The notes beneath the pieces are model-generated. The model saw nothing but the letters and a program-made list of their open reading frames with translations, was not told the DNA's origin and did not search any database. From Bufo bufo (lineage: Eukaryota > Chordata > Amphibia > Anura > Bufonidae), in the NCBI RefSeq assembly GCF_905171765.1, contig NC_053390.1, positions 580,656,471 through 580,720,470 on the forward strand: DNA of 64,000 nt, in the 5' to 3' direction. Shown here piece by piece: positions 46,349 to 55,862 of this stretch (its first letter is position 1; every line of letters begins with the position of its first letter). The position numbers were made by a program, and so were the translations under genes.

Positions 46349-46358
46349 AGGACCAAGC
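46349..46358 (+). other. Predicted self-priming site
   Basis: AGGACCAAGC starts two bases past the 5' LTR. It does not begin TGG, so no tRNA 3' end fits. Its reverse complement GCTTGGTCCT is at 46020-46029, the predicted transcript 5' end. Tf1 and the vertebrate Tf1/sushi group prime from their own RNA 5' end in this way. Confidence 0.7.
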
Positions 46359-46359
46359 C

Positions 46360-49300
46360 ATGAATTCTGACGGTACAGGGCCATCCTCGCTACCCACGCT
46401 GGTTGCCAGACTTGATCAGCAGGATCACCTGTTGGGTCGGTTCGCTGTGGCGTTGCAAACCCTGCTTGAACGCACGGCTCATTTCGCTCCCGTTGCCGAT
46501 GGGTCGGTTGTCGCTCCTGGGCTCGCTCCTACTGCCGCTCCGGTTGTTGCGCCAGAGTCTACCCCGACACCTGTTGTTGCGCCTGCGGTGTTTCGGGGTA
46601 TGACCGGTTCTGCCCCTCTTCCACAGCGCTTTGGGGGAGAGCCAACTCAGTGCCGAGGTTTCCTTAACCAGGTGGGCATTTATTTCGAGTTGCTGCCACA
46701 TGCCTTTCCTACTGAGAGATCAAAGGTGGGCTTCTTGATCTCGCTGCTCTCGGACAAGGCCTTGGCCTGGGCCAGCCCTTTATGGGAGAACAACAATCCG
46801 GTGGTTGCCGAGTTTTCCGGTTTTGTTGCTTCTCTTCGGAAGGTATTCGATGTGCCGGCTCGTGCTGCCTCTGCTGCGAAGCTCCTTATGTCCATCAGAC
46901 AGGGTTCACGATCCGTAGCTGAATACGCCATTGAGTTTCGTACCCTGGCAGCAGAGGTGGGCTGGAATAATGAGGCTCTGGTCGCTGCTTTCTCTCATGG
47001 TCTCTCGGATGCCTTGAAGGATGAGGTTGCAGCTAAGGACCTACCAGTTGAGCTCGAGTCTCTTATTTCTTTCCTGATTTTGATTGACACCAGACTCAGG
47101 GAGAGACCTTCCTTTAAGGAGAACCTGCGGAGGTCTTCTAACAGATTGGTGCCTACGTTTGCTGTCCCACCCGTGCCTCCCTCTCCTCCCATGCCTCCTG
47201 GGGATGACTTGTCTGGGGGTGAACCCATGCAGCTGGGGTTTGCTCGCCTGTCCGAGGGGGAGAGGGCACTCCGGAGACGCGAGGGCCGATGCATGTACTG
47301 TGGTCTCGGTGGGCATTTTCGGTTGGCATGTCCGAACCGTCCGGGAAACGCTCGTACCCTGAGATCCTGTCGGGGGCAGATCTTGGGTGGAGTCTCCTCG
47401 TCCCCGGTTTCCCGTGTTGACAAACCACTGATCACTGTTGTCCTCTCCTGGGTCGGGGGCTCGGTGACGACCCAGGCGTTGGTGGACTCTGGTGCTGGTG
47501 GTTTGTTCATTGATAGTGTGTTCGCTGCCGCCAATTCCATTCCTCTGCAGGCTCGAGGTTCCCCACTGGCTCTTGAGGCGATAGACGGCAGACCCCTTCT
47601 GCCGCCACACGTGACTCATGAGACCCTTCCAGTGGGGATAGCCATTGGTGCCGTTCACAGAGAGTCGGTCTGCCTCCAGGTTATTTCGTCTCCACACTAC
47701 TCGGTGGTCTTGGGGTACCCCTGGCTCCAGAAGCATAATCCGACTTTCGATTGGAGATCGGTCGAGATCCTCTCGTGGTCACCGCAGTGTGGGGCTAGTT
47801 GCATCCATGGGTCTGTCAAGTTGCTGTGTACTTCCTCGGACTCTCTGTTGCCTCCTGAATACGAGGAGTACCGGGATGTATTCGATAAGGTGCGCGCGGT
47901 TGCCCTACCTCCGCACCGCCCATACGATTGTGCCATAGAGTTACAATCTGGTGCCGTTCCTCCTCGTGGCAAAGTCTATCCACTGTCGGTAGCGGAGAAT
48001 GAGGCCATGGAGGAGTACGTGAGGGAGGCGCTTTCACGCGGACACATTCGCAAATCTTCGTCCCCGGCAGGGGCTGGATTTTTCTTTGTGAAAAAGAAGG
48101 GCGGTGAGTTGAGGCCTTGCATCGATTACAGGGGTCTCAATCGCATCACGATCAAGAACGCTTACCCGATACCCTTGATTTCCGAGCTGTTCGATCGCCT
48201 TAAAGGGGCCACGGTCTTTACCAAACTCGACCTGAGGGCGGCATATAACCTGGTAAGGATCAAGGCGGGCGATGAGTGGAAGACCGCGTTTAACACCAGG
48301 ACCGGTCATTACGAATCCTTGGTTATGCCCTTTGGGTTGTGCAATGCGCCCGCAGTCTTTCAGGAATTCATCAACGATGTTTTCCGTGACCTGTTGCAGC
48401 AGTGTGTGGTAGTCTATTTGGATGACATCTTGGTATATTCTGAATCCATGGAGGCCCACATTCTGGATGTCAGACGAGTGTTGCAACGGTTACGAGAGAA
48501 CAAGCTGTTCGGTAAGCTTGAGAAATGCGAATTTCACCGATCCCAGGTAACCTTCTTAGGTTACATCATTTCCGCTGAGGGGTTCTCCATGGATCCTGAG
48601 AAGGTTTCGGCTGTCTTACAGTGGCCCCAGCCCAGTGGTCTTCGTTCCCTGCAGCGCTTTTTGGGCTTCGCCAATTATTATCGGAAGTTCATCAGGGACT
48701 TTTCCATGCTGGCCAAGCCTCTCACGGATCTGACCAGGAAGGGCAGTAATTCCCAGGTCTGGCCGCTCGAGGCCATCCGAGCTTTTGAGGCCCTAAAGTC
48801 CGCCTTTGTGTCGGCTCCGATTCTGTCGCATCCCAACCCTGGGTTGCCCTTTGTCCTCGAGGTGGACGCGTCTGAGACGGGAGTAGGCGCCCTTCTGTCT
48901 CAGCGTAGAACACCAGAGGGTCCTCTGCTTCCTTGTGGGTTTTACTCCCGGAAACTGTCTTCCGCGGAGTGCAACTATCAGATTGGTGACAGGGAGTTAT
49001 TGGCCATCGTGCAGGCCCTTAAAGAATGGAGGCACTTGCTCGAGGGTTCGGTGGTTCCGGTTCTCATCCTGACGGACCACAAGAATCTGACCTACCTTTC
49101 TGAGGCCAAGAGATTGACACCACGTCAGGCCAGATGGGCTCTGTTCTTGTCACGTTTTAATTACGTGGTCTCCTACCTACCCGGTTCCAAGAACATCAGG
49201 GCGGATGCCTTATCACGGCAGTACTCCGAGCTGTCCAGGGAGGAGTCGATTCCGACTTCGGTCATACCTCCGAATCAGATCCTGGCCGCCATTCGCACCA

Positions 49301-50691
49301 GCCTGACCTCTCCCCTGGGTGAGCAGATTTTGGCGGCTCAATCTGGTGCTCCCTCTGGGAGACCCAACGGCAGATGTTTTGTGCCTGAGGAGTTGCGCAC
49401 TCGGTTGTTGCGAACCTACCATAACTCCAAGACCGCGGGGCATCCTGGAAAGAATCAGCTGTCCTGGGCTGTTTCACGTCTGTTCTGGTGGCCTTCCCTA
49501 CGTTCCGACATCGCCGCATATGTAGCGGCATGCTCCGTTTGTGCCCAGAGTAAGTCCCCTCGGCACCTTCCGTTGGGCCTTCTGCAACCCATAGCCACCA
49601 GGGAGCGCCCATGGTCACACCTGGGGATGGATTTCATTGTGGACCTCCCTGCATCCCGAGGCCATACGGTCATTCTCATGATTGTGGATCGGTTTTCCAA
49701 AATGTGCCACTGTGTTCCTCTCAAGAAGTTACCCTCTGCACAAGAGTTGGCCACGATTTTTGCCAGGGAGGTCTTCCGGTTGCACGGTTTGCCTAAGGAG
49801 ATTGTGTCGGATCGGGGGAGTCAGTTTGTGTCCAGGTTCTGGCGCGCCTTTTGCTCCCAGTTGGGGATTCATCTCTCCTTCTCCTCGGCCTACCACCCTC
49901 AGTCCAATGGGGCCGCAGAACGATCCAATCAGGCCTTGGAGCAATTCCTTCGTTGCTATGTCTCCGATCACCAAGACAATTGGGTTGACCTCCTGCCTTG
50001 GGCTGAGTTTGCCAGGAACACGGCGGTGAACTCTTCCTCTGGGACGTCTCCCTTCATGGCCAATTATGGGTTCCAACCTGCCGTGTTACCGGAGGTATTC
50101 TCTCCCCAGGATATTCCGGCTGTGGAGGATCACCTTTCCGTCCTACGTGCTTCTTGGGTACAGATCCAGAAGTCCCTTGAGGTCTCTGCGCAGCGCCAGA
50201 GATTCCAGGCTGATCGCAGACGAGCGCCTGCTCCTTCCTACCAGGTCGGAGACCGTGTATGGTTGTCCACCCGCAACCTCAACCTTCGAGTGCCCACTCC
50301 CAAGCTGGCGCCTCGCTTTGTTGGTCCCTTCCGAGTGCTTCGCAGGGTAAACCCGGTAGCCTATGCCCTTGCGCTTCCTCCTGGCATGCGGATCTCCAAC
50401 GTGTTTCATGTCTCCCTGTTGAAGCCACTGGTGTGTAATCGTTTCACTTCCTCGGTTCCTCGGCCTCGTCCGGTCCAAGTGGGCAATCGTGAGGAATATG
50501 AGGTGAGCAATATCCTGGACTCACGCCTGGTCCGCGGTCGGTTGCAGTTTTTGGTCCATTGGCGTGGTTATGGTCCAGAGGAGCGTTCCTGGGTTCCCTC
50601 CGCAGATGTCCATGCTCCTGCCTTGCTCCGAGCCTTCCACGCACGCTTCCCTCAGAAACCGTTTTGTGCTCCGCGGAGGAGGGGCCCTTGA
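46360..50691 (+). CDS. Gag-Pol polyprotein, chromovirus, intact
   Basis: 1443 residues in one frame; the ATG lies 14 bases past the LTR and overlaps nothing upstream. Gag spans about 85-255, with a zinc knuckle at 311-324 (CMYCGLGGHFRLAC). Protease DSG is at 376-378. RT lies at about 540-740 with YLDD at 686-689. RNase H starts near Asp835 and ends around 952 (ADALSR). Integrase zinc ligands are His1021, His1028, Cys1058 and Cys1061; the catalytic triad is Asp1091, Asp1151, Glu1187. A chromodomain occupies about 1379-1430 (YEVSNILDSR, then HWRGYGPEERSW). Many sushi relatives split gag and pol by a frameshift; here they are fused. No stop, frameshift or lost catalytic residue is visible. Confidence 0.96.
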   Translation: MNSDGTGPSSLPTLVARLDQQDHLLGRFAVALQTLLERTAHFAPVADGSVVAPGLAPTAAPVVAPESTPTPVVAPAVFRGMTGSAPLPQRFGGEPTQCRGFLNQVGIYFELLPHAFPTERSKVGFLISLLSDKALAWASPLWENNNPVVAEFSGFVASLRKVFDVPARAASAAKLLMSIRQGSRSVAEYAIEFRTLAAEVGWNNEALVAAFSHGLSDALKDEVAAKDLPVELESLISFLILIDTRLRERPSFKENLRRSSNRLVPTFAVPPVPPSPPMPPGDDLSGGEPMQLGFARLSEGERALRRREGRCMYCGLGGHFRLACPNRPGNARTLRSCRGQILGGVSSSPVSRVDKPLITVVLSWVGGSVTTQALVDSGAGGLFIDSVFAAANSIPLQARGSPLALEAIDGRPLLPPHVTHETLPVGIAIGAVHRESVCLQVISSPHYSVVLGYPWLQKHNPTFDWRSVEILSWSPQCGASCIHGSVKLLCTSSDSLLPPEYEEYRDVFDKVRAVALPPHRPYDCAIELQSGAVPPRGKVYPLSVAENEAMEEYVREALSRGHIRKSSSPAGAGFFFVKKKGGELRPCIDYRGLNRITIKNAYPIPLISELFDRLKGATVFTKLDLRAAYNLVRIKAGDEWKTAFNTRTGHYESLVMPFGLCNAPAVFQEFINDVFRDLLQQCVVVYLDDILVYSESMEAHILDVRRVLQRLRENKLFGKLEKCEFHRSQVTFLGYIISAEGFSMDPEKVSAVLQWPQPSGLRSLQRFLGFANYYRKFIRDFSMLAKPLTDLTRKGSNSQVWPLEAIRAFEALKSAFVSAPILSHPNPGLPFVLEVDASETGVGALLSQRRTPEGPLLPCGFYSRKLSSAECNYQIGDRELLAIVQALKEWRHLLEGSVVPVLILTDHKNLTYLSEAKRLTPRQARWALFLSRFNYVVSYLPGSKNIRADALSRQYSELSREESIPTSVIPPNQILAAIRTSLTSPLGEQILAAQSGAPSGRPNGRCFVPEELRTRLLRTYHNSKTAGHPGKNQLSWAVSRLFWWPSLRSDIAAYVAACSVCAQSKSPRHLPLGLLQPIATRERPWSHLGMDFIVDLPASRGHTVILMIVDRFSKMCHCVPLKKLPSAQELATIFAREVFRLHGLPKEIVSDRGSQFVSRFWRAFCSQLGIHLSFSSAYHPQSNGAAERSNQALEQFLRCYVSDHQDNWVDLLPWAEFARNTAVNSSSGTSPFMANYGFQPAVLPEVFSPQDIPAVEDHLSVLRASWVQIQKSLEVSAQRQRFQADRRRAPAPSYQVGDRVWLSTRNLNLRVPTPKLAPRFVGPFRVLRRVNPVAYALALPPGMRISNVFHVSLLKPLVCNRFTSSVPRPRPVQVGNREEYEVSNILDSRLVRGRLQFLVHWRGYGPEERSWVPSADVHAPALLRAFHARFPQKPFCAPRRRGP

Positions 50692-50702
50692 GGGGGAGGT
50701 AC
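50690..50702 (+). other. Polypurine tract of the chromovirus
   Basis: GAGGGGGAGGT directly after the stop codon and just before the 3' LTR. It would prime plus-strand DNA synthesis. Confidence 0.8.
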
Positions 50703-51193
50703 TGTCATGGTCTTACCTGCTTGCTGCTCTCCTTCGTTTGACATGTGCTGGCGGCCATCTTGGGTCCTGGGTTTCTTGTAGCCTTCCACCCTGCGGCTCC
50801 TCCTTCCCCTGGGAGGAGCTGGATGCCTAGCTCATATATATAGGAGGTCTGTGGCTTCAGTTCCTTGCTTGGTCCTCTTGTGTTCACATGCTTCTAAGAC
50901 TGCTGCTGCTTCTGGTTCCTGATCCTGGCTTCGTCTGACTACCCTGCTGGTTCCTGATCCTGGCTTCGTCTGACTACCCTGCTGGTTCCTGATCCTGGCT
51001 TCGTCTGACTACCCTGCTGGTTCCTGATCCTGGCTTCGTCTGACTACCCTTCTGGTTCCTGACCTCTGGCTTCGCAAAGACTCTGCTCGGTTTCACCATC
51101 CGTTTGGACTTTTGCTTTACAGCTTTATTTTCAATAAAGCCTTCTTATTTTCATTTATCTCTTGTTGTACGTCTGGTTCATGGTTCCGTGACA
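50703..51193 (+). repeat. Chromovirus 3' LTR
   Basis: 491 bp, identical by eye to 45856-46346, including all four 35-bp units. Followed by the CATAG TSD copy at 51194-51198. Confidence 0.95.
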
Positions 51194-51214
51194 CATAGGT
51201 CCCTATACACCTTA

Positions 51215-52046
51215 TTATTTTTCCTCCTTTGATTGTTTCCTCTGAAAGAGGCTATCCCTATCTATGTTCTTTGCCCTATCATAAGCTCTATGTAATACTT
51301 TTTTCGGGTAGCCTCTGGCTAAAAATCTCTGATACAGCAGACGGCTTTCTTCTTCAAATGCTGTTTCATTTGAGCTATTCCGTTGAGCTCTTAAATATCG
51401 GCCAACCGGAATACCTTTCTTGAGAGGCTGTGGGTGAAAACTCTCCCAATGTAGGAAGCTGTTGGTTGATGAAGGTTTTCTATACACTTCTGTTGTGACA
51501 CTGCCACCAGGTCCAAGACTTATTTTTAAATCAAGAAAGTTGAGACTAGTCTTGTGAATCTCTGCTGTAAAGGATAGCCCTATATCATTGCTATTGAGAT
51601 TTTTAGTGAATTGAAGAAAATCATATTCAGTGCCATCCCAAAAAATCAATATATCATCTATATATCTTCCCCAAAATAAAATATGTTCCGTGTATTGTGT
51701 ATTGTGCTCCGTGAATACATATTTATCTTCCCACCACCCTAAAAACAAATTAGCGAAACTTGGTGCACAAACCGTGCCCATCGCGGTGCCATTCATCTGT
51801 AAATTATACTGTCCATCAAATGTGAAAAAATTGTGAGTAAAAGTGTGGTAACTAAATTATTGTGTTCGTGAAATTGAGTGCCCTTAGTTTATAGGTAGGA
51901 TTCTACCCCTTTAATGACCAACTCATGTTGTATGCTCGTGTACAATGCCTCTACATCTAGGCTAGCTATGAGCGTGTTGTCATTAGCATGCATCTCTTTC
52001 AGCCTGGTGAGTGACATTGTCACTAGTGTCTTTTATAAAGGAGGGA
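51215..52046 (-). pseudogene. PLE reverse transcriptase, core
   Basis: The open frame 51796-51215 has MNGTAMGTVCAPSFANLFLG, then RYIDDIL (residues 44-50) with the catalytic YIDD, FLDLKISLG and SFHPQPLKKGIPVGRYLR. Upstream, in other frames, are SLDVEALYTSI near 51945 and SFIKDTSD near 52030, so frameshifts separate the pieces. The chromovirus TSD borders its downstream end. Confidence 0.85.
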
Positions 52047-52576
52047 TGTCACCGCCAGTTCTGTGAGAAGGTCTGGCAGACGTTCTTCTCTACCTCTTGT
52101 ATGATGTTCTTTGTTTTGGTTTCACTTTCTCATCTCCTTTCCTTCTGCCAGCTGTCACTTATTTAGACTAATCGTCTTCCTTTATATTCCCTCCCATACT
52201 GCCTCACTTTGCGGTTTATACTACTTCCTGGATGAGGAGTTCACTGCTGGAGGCTGTGTCTGCTGTTTGCTCAGATAAGTCCTTTACTTTATTGTGTTTC
52301 CTTGCTGGCTTGATTCTAGGTGACCCTGACTCCGTCTGTATTAAGTGCAGGGAGCCGGTGGTCGTGTCCCCTCACTATTATAGGGTTTTCAGGTGTCACA
52401 CAGACTTAGGTACGTGGGCATGCAATCGTCTACCATAAAGATCCTTGCATGTGCGTAGCAGTCAGGGAGAGCTCTTAGGGTTTTATAGGACTCACCTATA
52501 AGCTCCTTAGTTTGGGATCAAGCCAGTCGCTCGTTTATTTATAAGTTCCAGTTATCTGCAAACTTCATCCGTGACA
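52047..52576 (+). repeat. Solo LTR in the PLE
   Basis: 530 bp, TGTCACCGCC to CATCCGTGACA, with AGGGA at 52042-52046 and 52577-52581. Removing it joins FVQTLP to SFIKDTSD of the PLE RT. Its TGTCA/TGACA ends resemble those of the chromovirus LTR but the body differs. Orientation is uncertain. Confidence 0.8.
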
Positions 52577-53417
52577 AGGGAAGAGTCTGTACAAAAGGTC
52601 TAATGATAGCATCTACATAGGAACTAATGCCCTCAAACTTATTATTTCCTGAGAATATTGGTCTTCCTGGGATGGGTTCTCGTTTCTTATGGACTTTTGG
52701 TAGGGCATAAAACGTCGCAATGGTGGGATGTGCTTTATAAAAAACTTTAAATTCTTCCTGTGTAATGAGTTCTTTTTCTTTTGCCCTTGTCAATATGTCT
52801 TTTAGTTCTTTATTATACTTAACTGTGGGATTCTCCTCTAGTCTTTTATATGTGATGCTATCATTTAGTAGTCTCATGACCATCGCTACATAATCTTCTT
52901 GATTCATCAGCACTACATTTCCTCCTTTATCAGCAGGTTTTATAACCAAATCCTCTCTCTCTGTGATTTCTTCAACAGCTATCCTTTCTTCAGGGGTAAG
53001 GTTTCCACCCACCTCACTTCTTTTATTTTTTATTTTTTGTAGATCTTCAGTGACCAAATTAACAAATGTCTGTATATTGGCAAATTTAGAAAATGGAGGG
53101 GTGAACTTTGATTTTGGATGCATATTACTAAATGGTGCTTTAGGTTTTACAATTTCACCTGCCCCTTCTCTATACAATTCCTCAAGGGTCTGTAGTGCTT
53201 CTATTTCTCTCTTTTCTGTTTCTCCCGATTTTTGTTCCCCAATTTTAAACTGCTTATGTAGTGCCAATTTACGGGCAAATAAATTGACATCCTTCATCCA
53301 TATAAAACAAACAAAATTAGGAGTGGGGGTGTATGACAAGCCCCTACATATCAGACTTTCCTGTTCTGGTTTTAATATTACGGATGAGAGATTGTTACTA
53401 TCAAAATAAACGTACAT
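52577..53417 (-). pseudogene. PLE reverse transcriptase, N-terminal part
   Basis: Open from 53417. Recognisable PLE boxes: KPADKGG (residues 160-166), ALPKVHK (238-244) and GRPIFSG (251-257), then SSYVDAIIRPFVQTLP. The open frame runs on into the solo LTR to 52539, and those last residues (LSRMKFADNWNL) are not PLE protein. The upstream part is short, suggesting a truncated 5' end. Confidence 0.85.
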
Positions 53418-53467
53418 GTGCTAGGAGGCTCTATGAGTCTATAATAGTAGCGATCCCACTTCCACCT

Positions 53468-54448
53468 GGCACAATTGGTTAAGAGTTTCTGGGGTACCTG
53501 CTGCACACAGCTTCCTGGCATATAACGACTGACGGAAGCCATAATTCGTGTCCATGGGTTCCACCTTATGTGGACAGTCAGCTCGTACATGGCCAGGCTC
53601 CCAACACCGCCGGCAGACTATCGGATGCGGGTCCATTGGAGGTACATCCCGGGCGGGTTTGGTTGGCACAAGTGCCTGGGTCTGGGGTGGAGATTTATGG
53701 GGTTTGACTGCCCCCCTCCCTAAAGAACCCCCCTTAAGATTCTTAGTAGCCTCGTAGCGCTCCACCAGGCCCACCATCTCCAGGGCATTGCCAAGAGACA
53801 CCTGCCGATCCAGTGCTGGAGAGGGGGTGGCAGAGCCCTCCAGAATATATCGGCCAATAGTCTATCCAGCATAGCCCTGGGACTTAGCACAACAGACTGT
53901 AGCCACTTTTGCAAGAGGTGGAGTAAGTCATAATATTGGGGTCTCGAAGGCTCAGCTGGCTTAAACACCCACTGATGTATCCGCTGTGCCCGGACCAACA
54001 CATTCACCCCCAGTCTGGCCAAAATCTCACCCTTTACTTTTTGGTAGTCGGCCGCTTGATCGTCTGGCAAGTCGAAATACACCCGCTGGGAATCGGAGGC
54101 CAGGAATGGAGTGACGACCTCGGCCTACTTGTCTCGGAGTAGTTCTCCCTTGTGGCCATTTTCTCGTACATCGCCAGGTACGTTTCGATGTCTGTGGGTG
54201 TCATCTTAGGAATCGCTGCACGTACTGCCTTCCGGGACATTGTGGATGCTTGGGGTTGCTCCTGCTGTCTGCAAAGCCATCACATGTTGTAGCAGCAACT
54301 GGTTGGTCTCTTGCTGCTGCTTATTAGCCCCGCGTTGGTGCAGGTTTGTCTCCTGCTGCTGCAGATTAGCCTCCATGAGGGCCTTCGCAACAGACTCCAT
54401 GTTGTCATGGGGCACAGGTTGTAATACAGCTGGTTTAATGTATGGCAT
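53468..54448 (-). pseudogene. Gag of the split Gmr1-like element
   Basis: Same layout as the 12777 copy. N-terminal glutamine-rich stretch (54448-54206) with LQQQETNLHQRGANKQQQET, then KMTPTDIETYLAMYEKMATR and VKGEILARLGVNVLVRAQRI, then the SCAN-like LPPPLQHWIGRC. A CCHC knuckle (CRRCWEPGHVRADC near 53585) follows, and the frame ends LCQVEVG at the PLE. Several frameshifts separate the pieces. Confidence 0.82.
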
Positions 54449-54532
54449 ACAACCGTGCCTGAAAAAATGCAGAAACCAAAAATATCGGCGTTCACACCAG
54501 CCTCACTGCTCTTCCCTGCATCCTCCACCAAT

Positions 54533-55094
54533 TGTGGGGATTCGCTCTGATAGACAGGACAAGCGGGTGTAGTATAGAGGCAAAGACACGTTTGTAACTC
54601 AAAAACTGCAGTGTTTATTCACACTAGTTGCAGGTTCACAGTATGACAGTCCATTTTCAGTATTGGTGTTAGTTCACACCCAAAACAGTTCATACAGAAA
54701 AAACATTCACCTTTGATCCTGGGTGTTTAATCCAGACCCGGCTGAATGCTGAGCCTCAGAAAGTCCACCTGCAGGCTTTAGGCGGTCTGCTCGCCCGACA
54801 CACTGTCTTCAGCTTTTAGCCCACACACAGGCTTCAGATCTCAGCAGAGTTTTACACAGCTCCAGTGTCAGAGAGGAGTAATCCACCCACTGCTGGCTGT
54901 TTTTTCTAGGCCTGTGAAAACATGGCTAGACCGTGGGAAGTAGTCACCCACCCAGCACTTTGACTACTCCCAGTAAGAGCCGTCCCGGATCAGCTATTTA
55001 CAGCCATACTAGATAGCAAGGTGTCACACAGCAACTGCTGCTGACACATGAAAACTGGCTTTTACTCCACCAAGGCCAGAACCTCGGTGACACA
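54533..55094 (-). repeat. 5' LTR of the split Gmr1-like element
   Basis: On the minus strand it runs from about TGTGTCACCGAGG (55094) to GAATCCCCACA (54533). The inner end matches the 12322-12693 LTR (GAGCGAATCCCC) and is followed by the same TTGGTGGAGGATGC. The outer end is chosen from the TG...CA rule only. Confidence 0.6.
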
Positions 55095-55455
55095 TACTTA
55101 TCATCCACGATGATTCCTTACAACACGTACTGAGATGGAAGCTATAGCATAGGCATGTAATACATCTATTTGGAGTCAAATGTGTATACAGTGTGAGTGC
55201 GTACTCAGATGAGAGCCATACCATTCGGATGGATCATAACAGATTTAGGGGCATGTATGTAAAAAAGCCCAGTAAAGCTCTCCTAAGTTGAACACATGCC
55301 GTGAAGACACACAATAATTGTGTATCAGGCAAAATATCTCATAGCGCTATATAGACATAAGGTGCATAAAAAGTATATTTAAAACTCATATCAAGAATGA
55401 TATGTATACAAAAAAAATTGATGTAGAACCAATTGTGTTTTTATAGACATGAGAA
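55095..55455. other. Unassigned sequence
   Basis: No gene or element recognised between the LTR and the MITE. Confidence 0.4.
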
Positions 55456-55458
55456 TAA

Positions 55459-55794
55459 GGCCTCATGCACATTGCGGCCCGCAATCAGCGGGTCCACAAT
55501 ATGCGGGCACCGCCCTTGTGCGTCTCACTTCACGGATGCGGACCCATTCACTTGAATGTGTCCGCAATCCAGAGCTGCGGAACCTTACCGAAGCACTACG
55601 GAGTGCTTCCGTGGTGTTTCTGTCTGTGCCTCTTCATCTATTTTTTTGCGGTGCAGACAGATCAGGGACCCATTCAAGTTAAATGGGTCTCGATCCGTCC
55701 TGGCTGCTGCACGGACGTTGCCCGTGCATTGGGGACCGCAAATTGCGGTCCCCAATGCATGGAACGGCCGCACAATGGCAGTGTGCATGAGGCC
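55459..55794. mobile_element. TWA-type MITE (GGCCTCATGCACA family), uninterrupted
   Basis: 336 bp, ends GGCCTCATGCACA / TGTGCATGAGGCC, TAA at 55456-55458 and 55795-55797. The same ends bound the interrupted copy 29556-31382. A short CA-rich run follows at about 55813. Confidence 0.85.
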
Positions 55795-55862
55795 TAAGAA
55801 TGAGTTCCAATGTACACACACACACACACAAAAAAAAAAAATTTGTACCAAAAACATCTATG

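Larger units (their letters stand above)
45856..51193 (+). mobile_element. Intact chromovirus (Tf1/sushi-like Gypsy)
   Basis: 5,338 bp with 491-bp LTRs at both ends and a perfect CATAG TSD (45851-45855, 51194-51198). By eye the two LTRs are identical in sequence and length. One open gag-pol frame fills the interior, with a polypurine tract ahead of the 3' LTR. Codon use is GC-rich compared with its surroundings. It is inserted in the opposite orientation to the PLE that hosts it. All structural signs point to a very recent insertion. Confidence 0.95.
38498..53453 (-). mobile_element. Penelope-like element, heavily invaded
   Basis: 14,956 bp between exact 14-bp TSDs. Subtracting four insertions (Tc1a, the Tc1b/hAT complex, the chromovirus and a solo LTR, with their TSDs) leaves about 3.9 kb, a normal PLE size. 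On the minus strand the order is RT N-terminus, RT core with YIDD, linker with a CGGC box, GIY-YIG endonuclease, then a non-coding tail with a hammerhead-like motif. Frameshifts and stops make it inactive. Confidence 0.88.
53454..55094 (-). mobile_element. Gmr1-like Gypsy, LTR and gag half
   Basis: The 5' half of the minus-strand element whose pol is at 35345-38497. It starts with the second 14-bp TSD copy (53454-53467), which is Gag-protease boundary sequence of the host element. Confidence 0.85.

Noticed and set aside
47041..47736. 231-residue minus-strand frame and other antisense frames in the chromovirus
   Set aside because: GC-rich shadow frames of the gag-pol gene with no recognisable domains.
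52539..52576. PLE protein continuing to 52539
   Set aside because: The open frame runs into the solo LTR; the TSD shows the real PLE continues at 52046.
54481..54540. tRNA gene near the LTR boundary
   Set aside because: Only a short primer-site match; no cloverleaf or internal promoter boxes.
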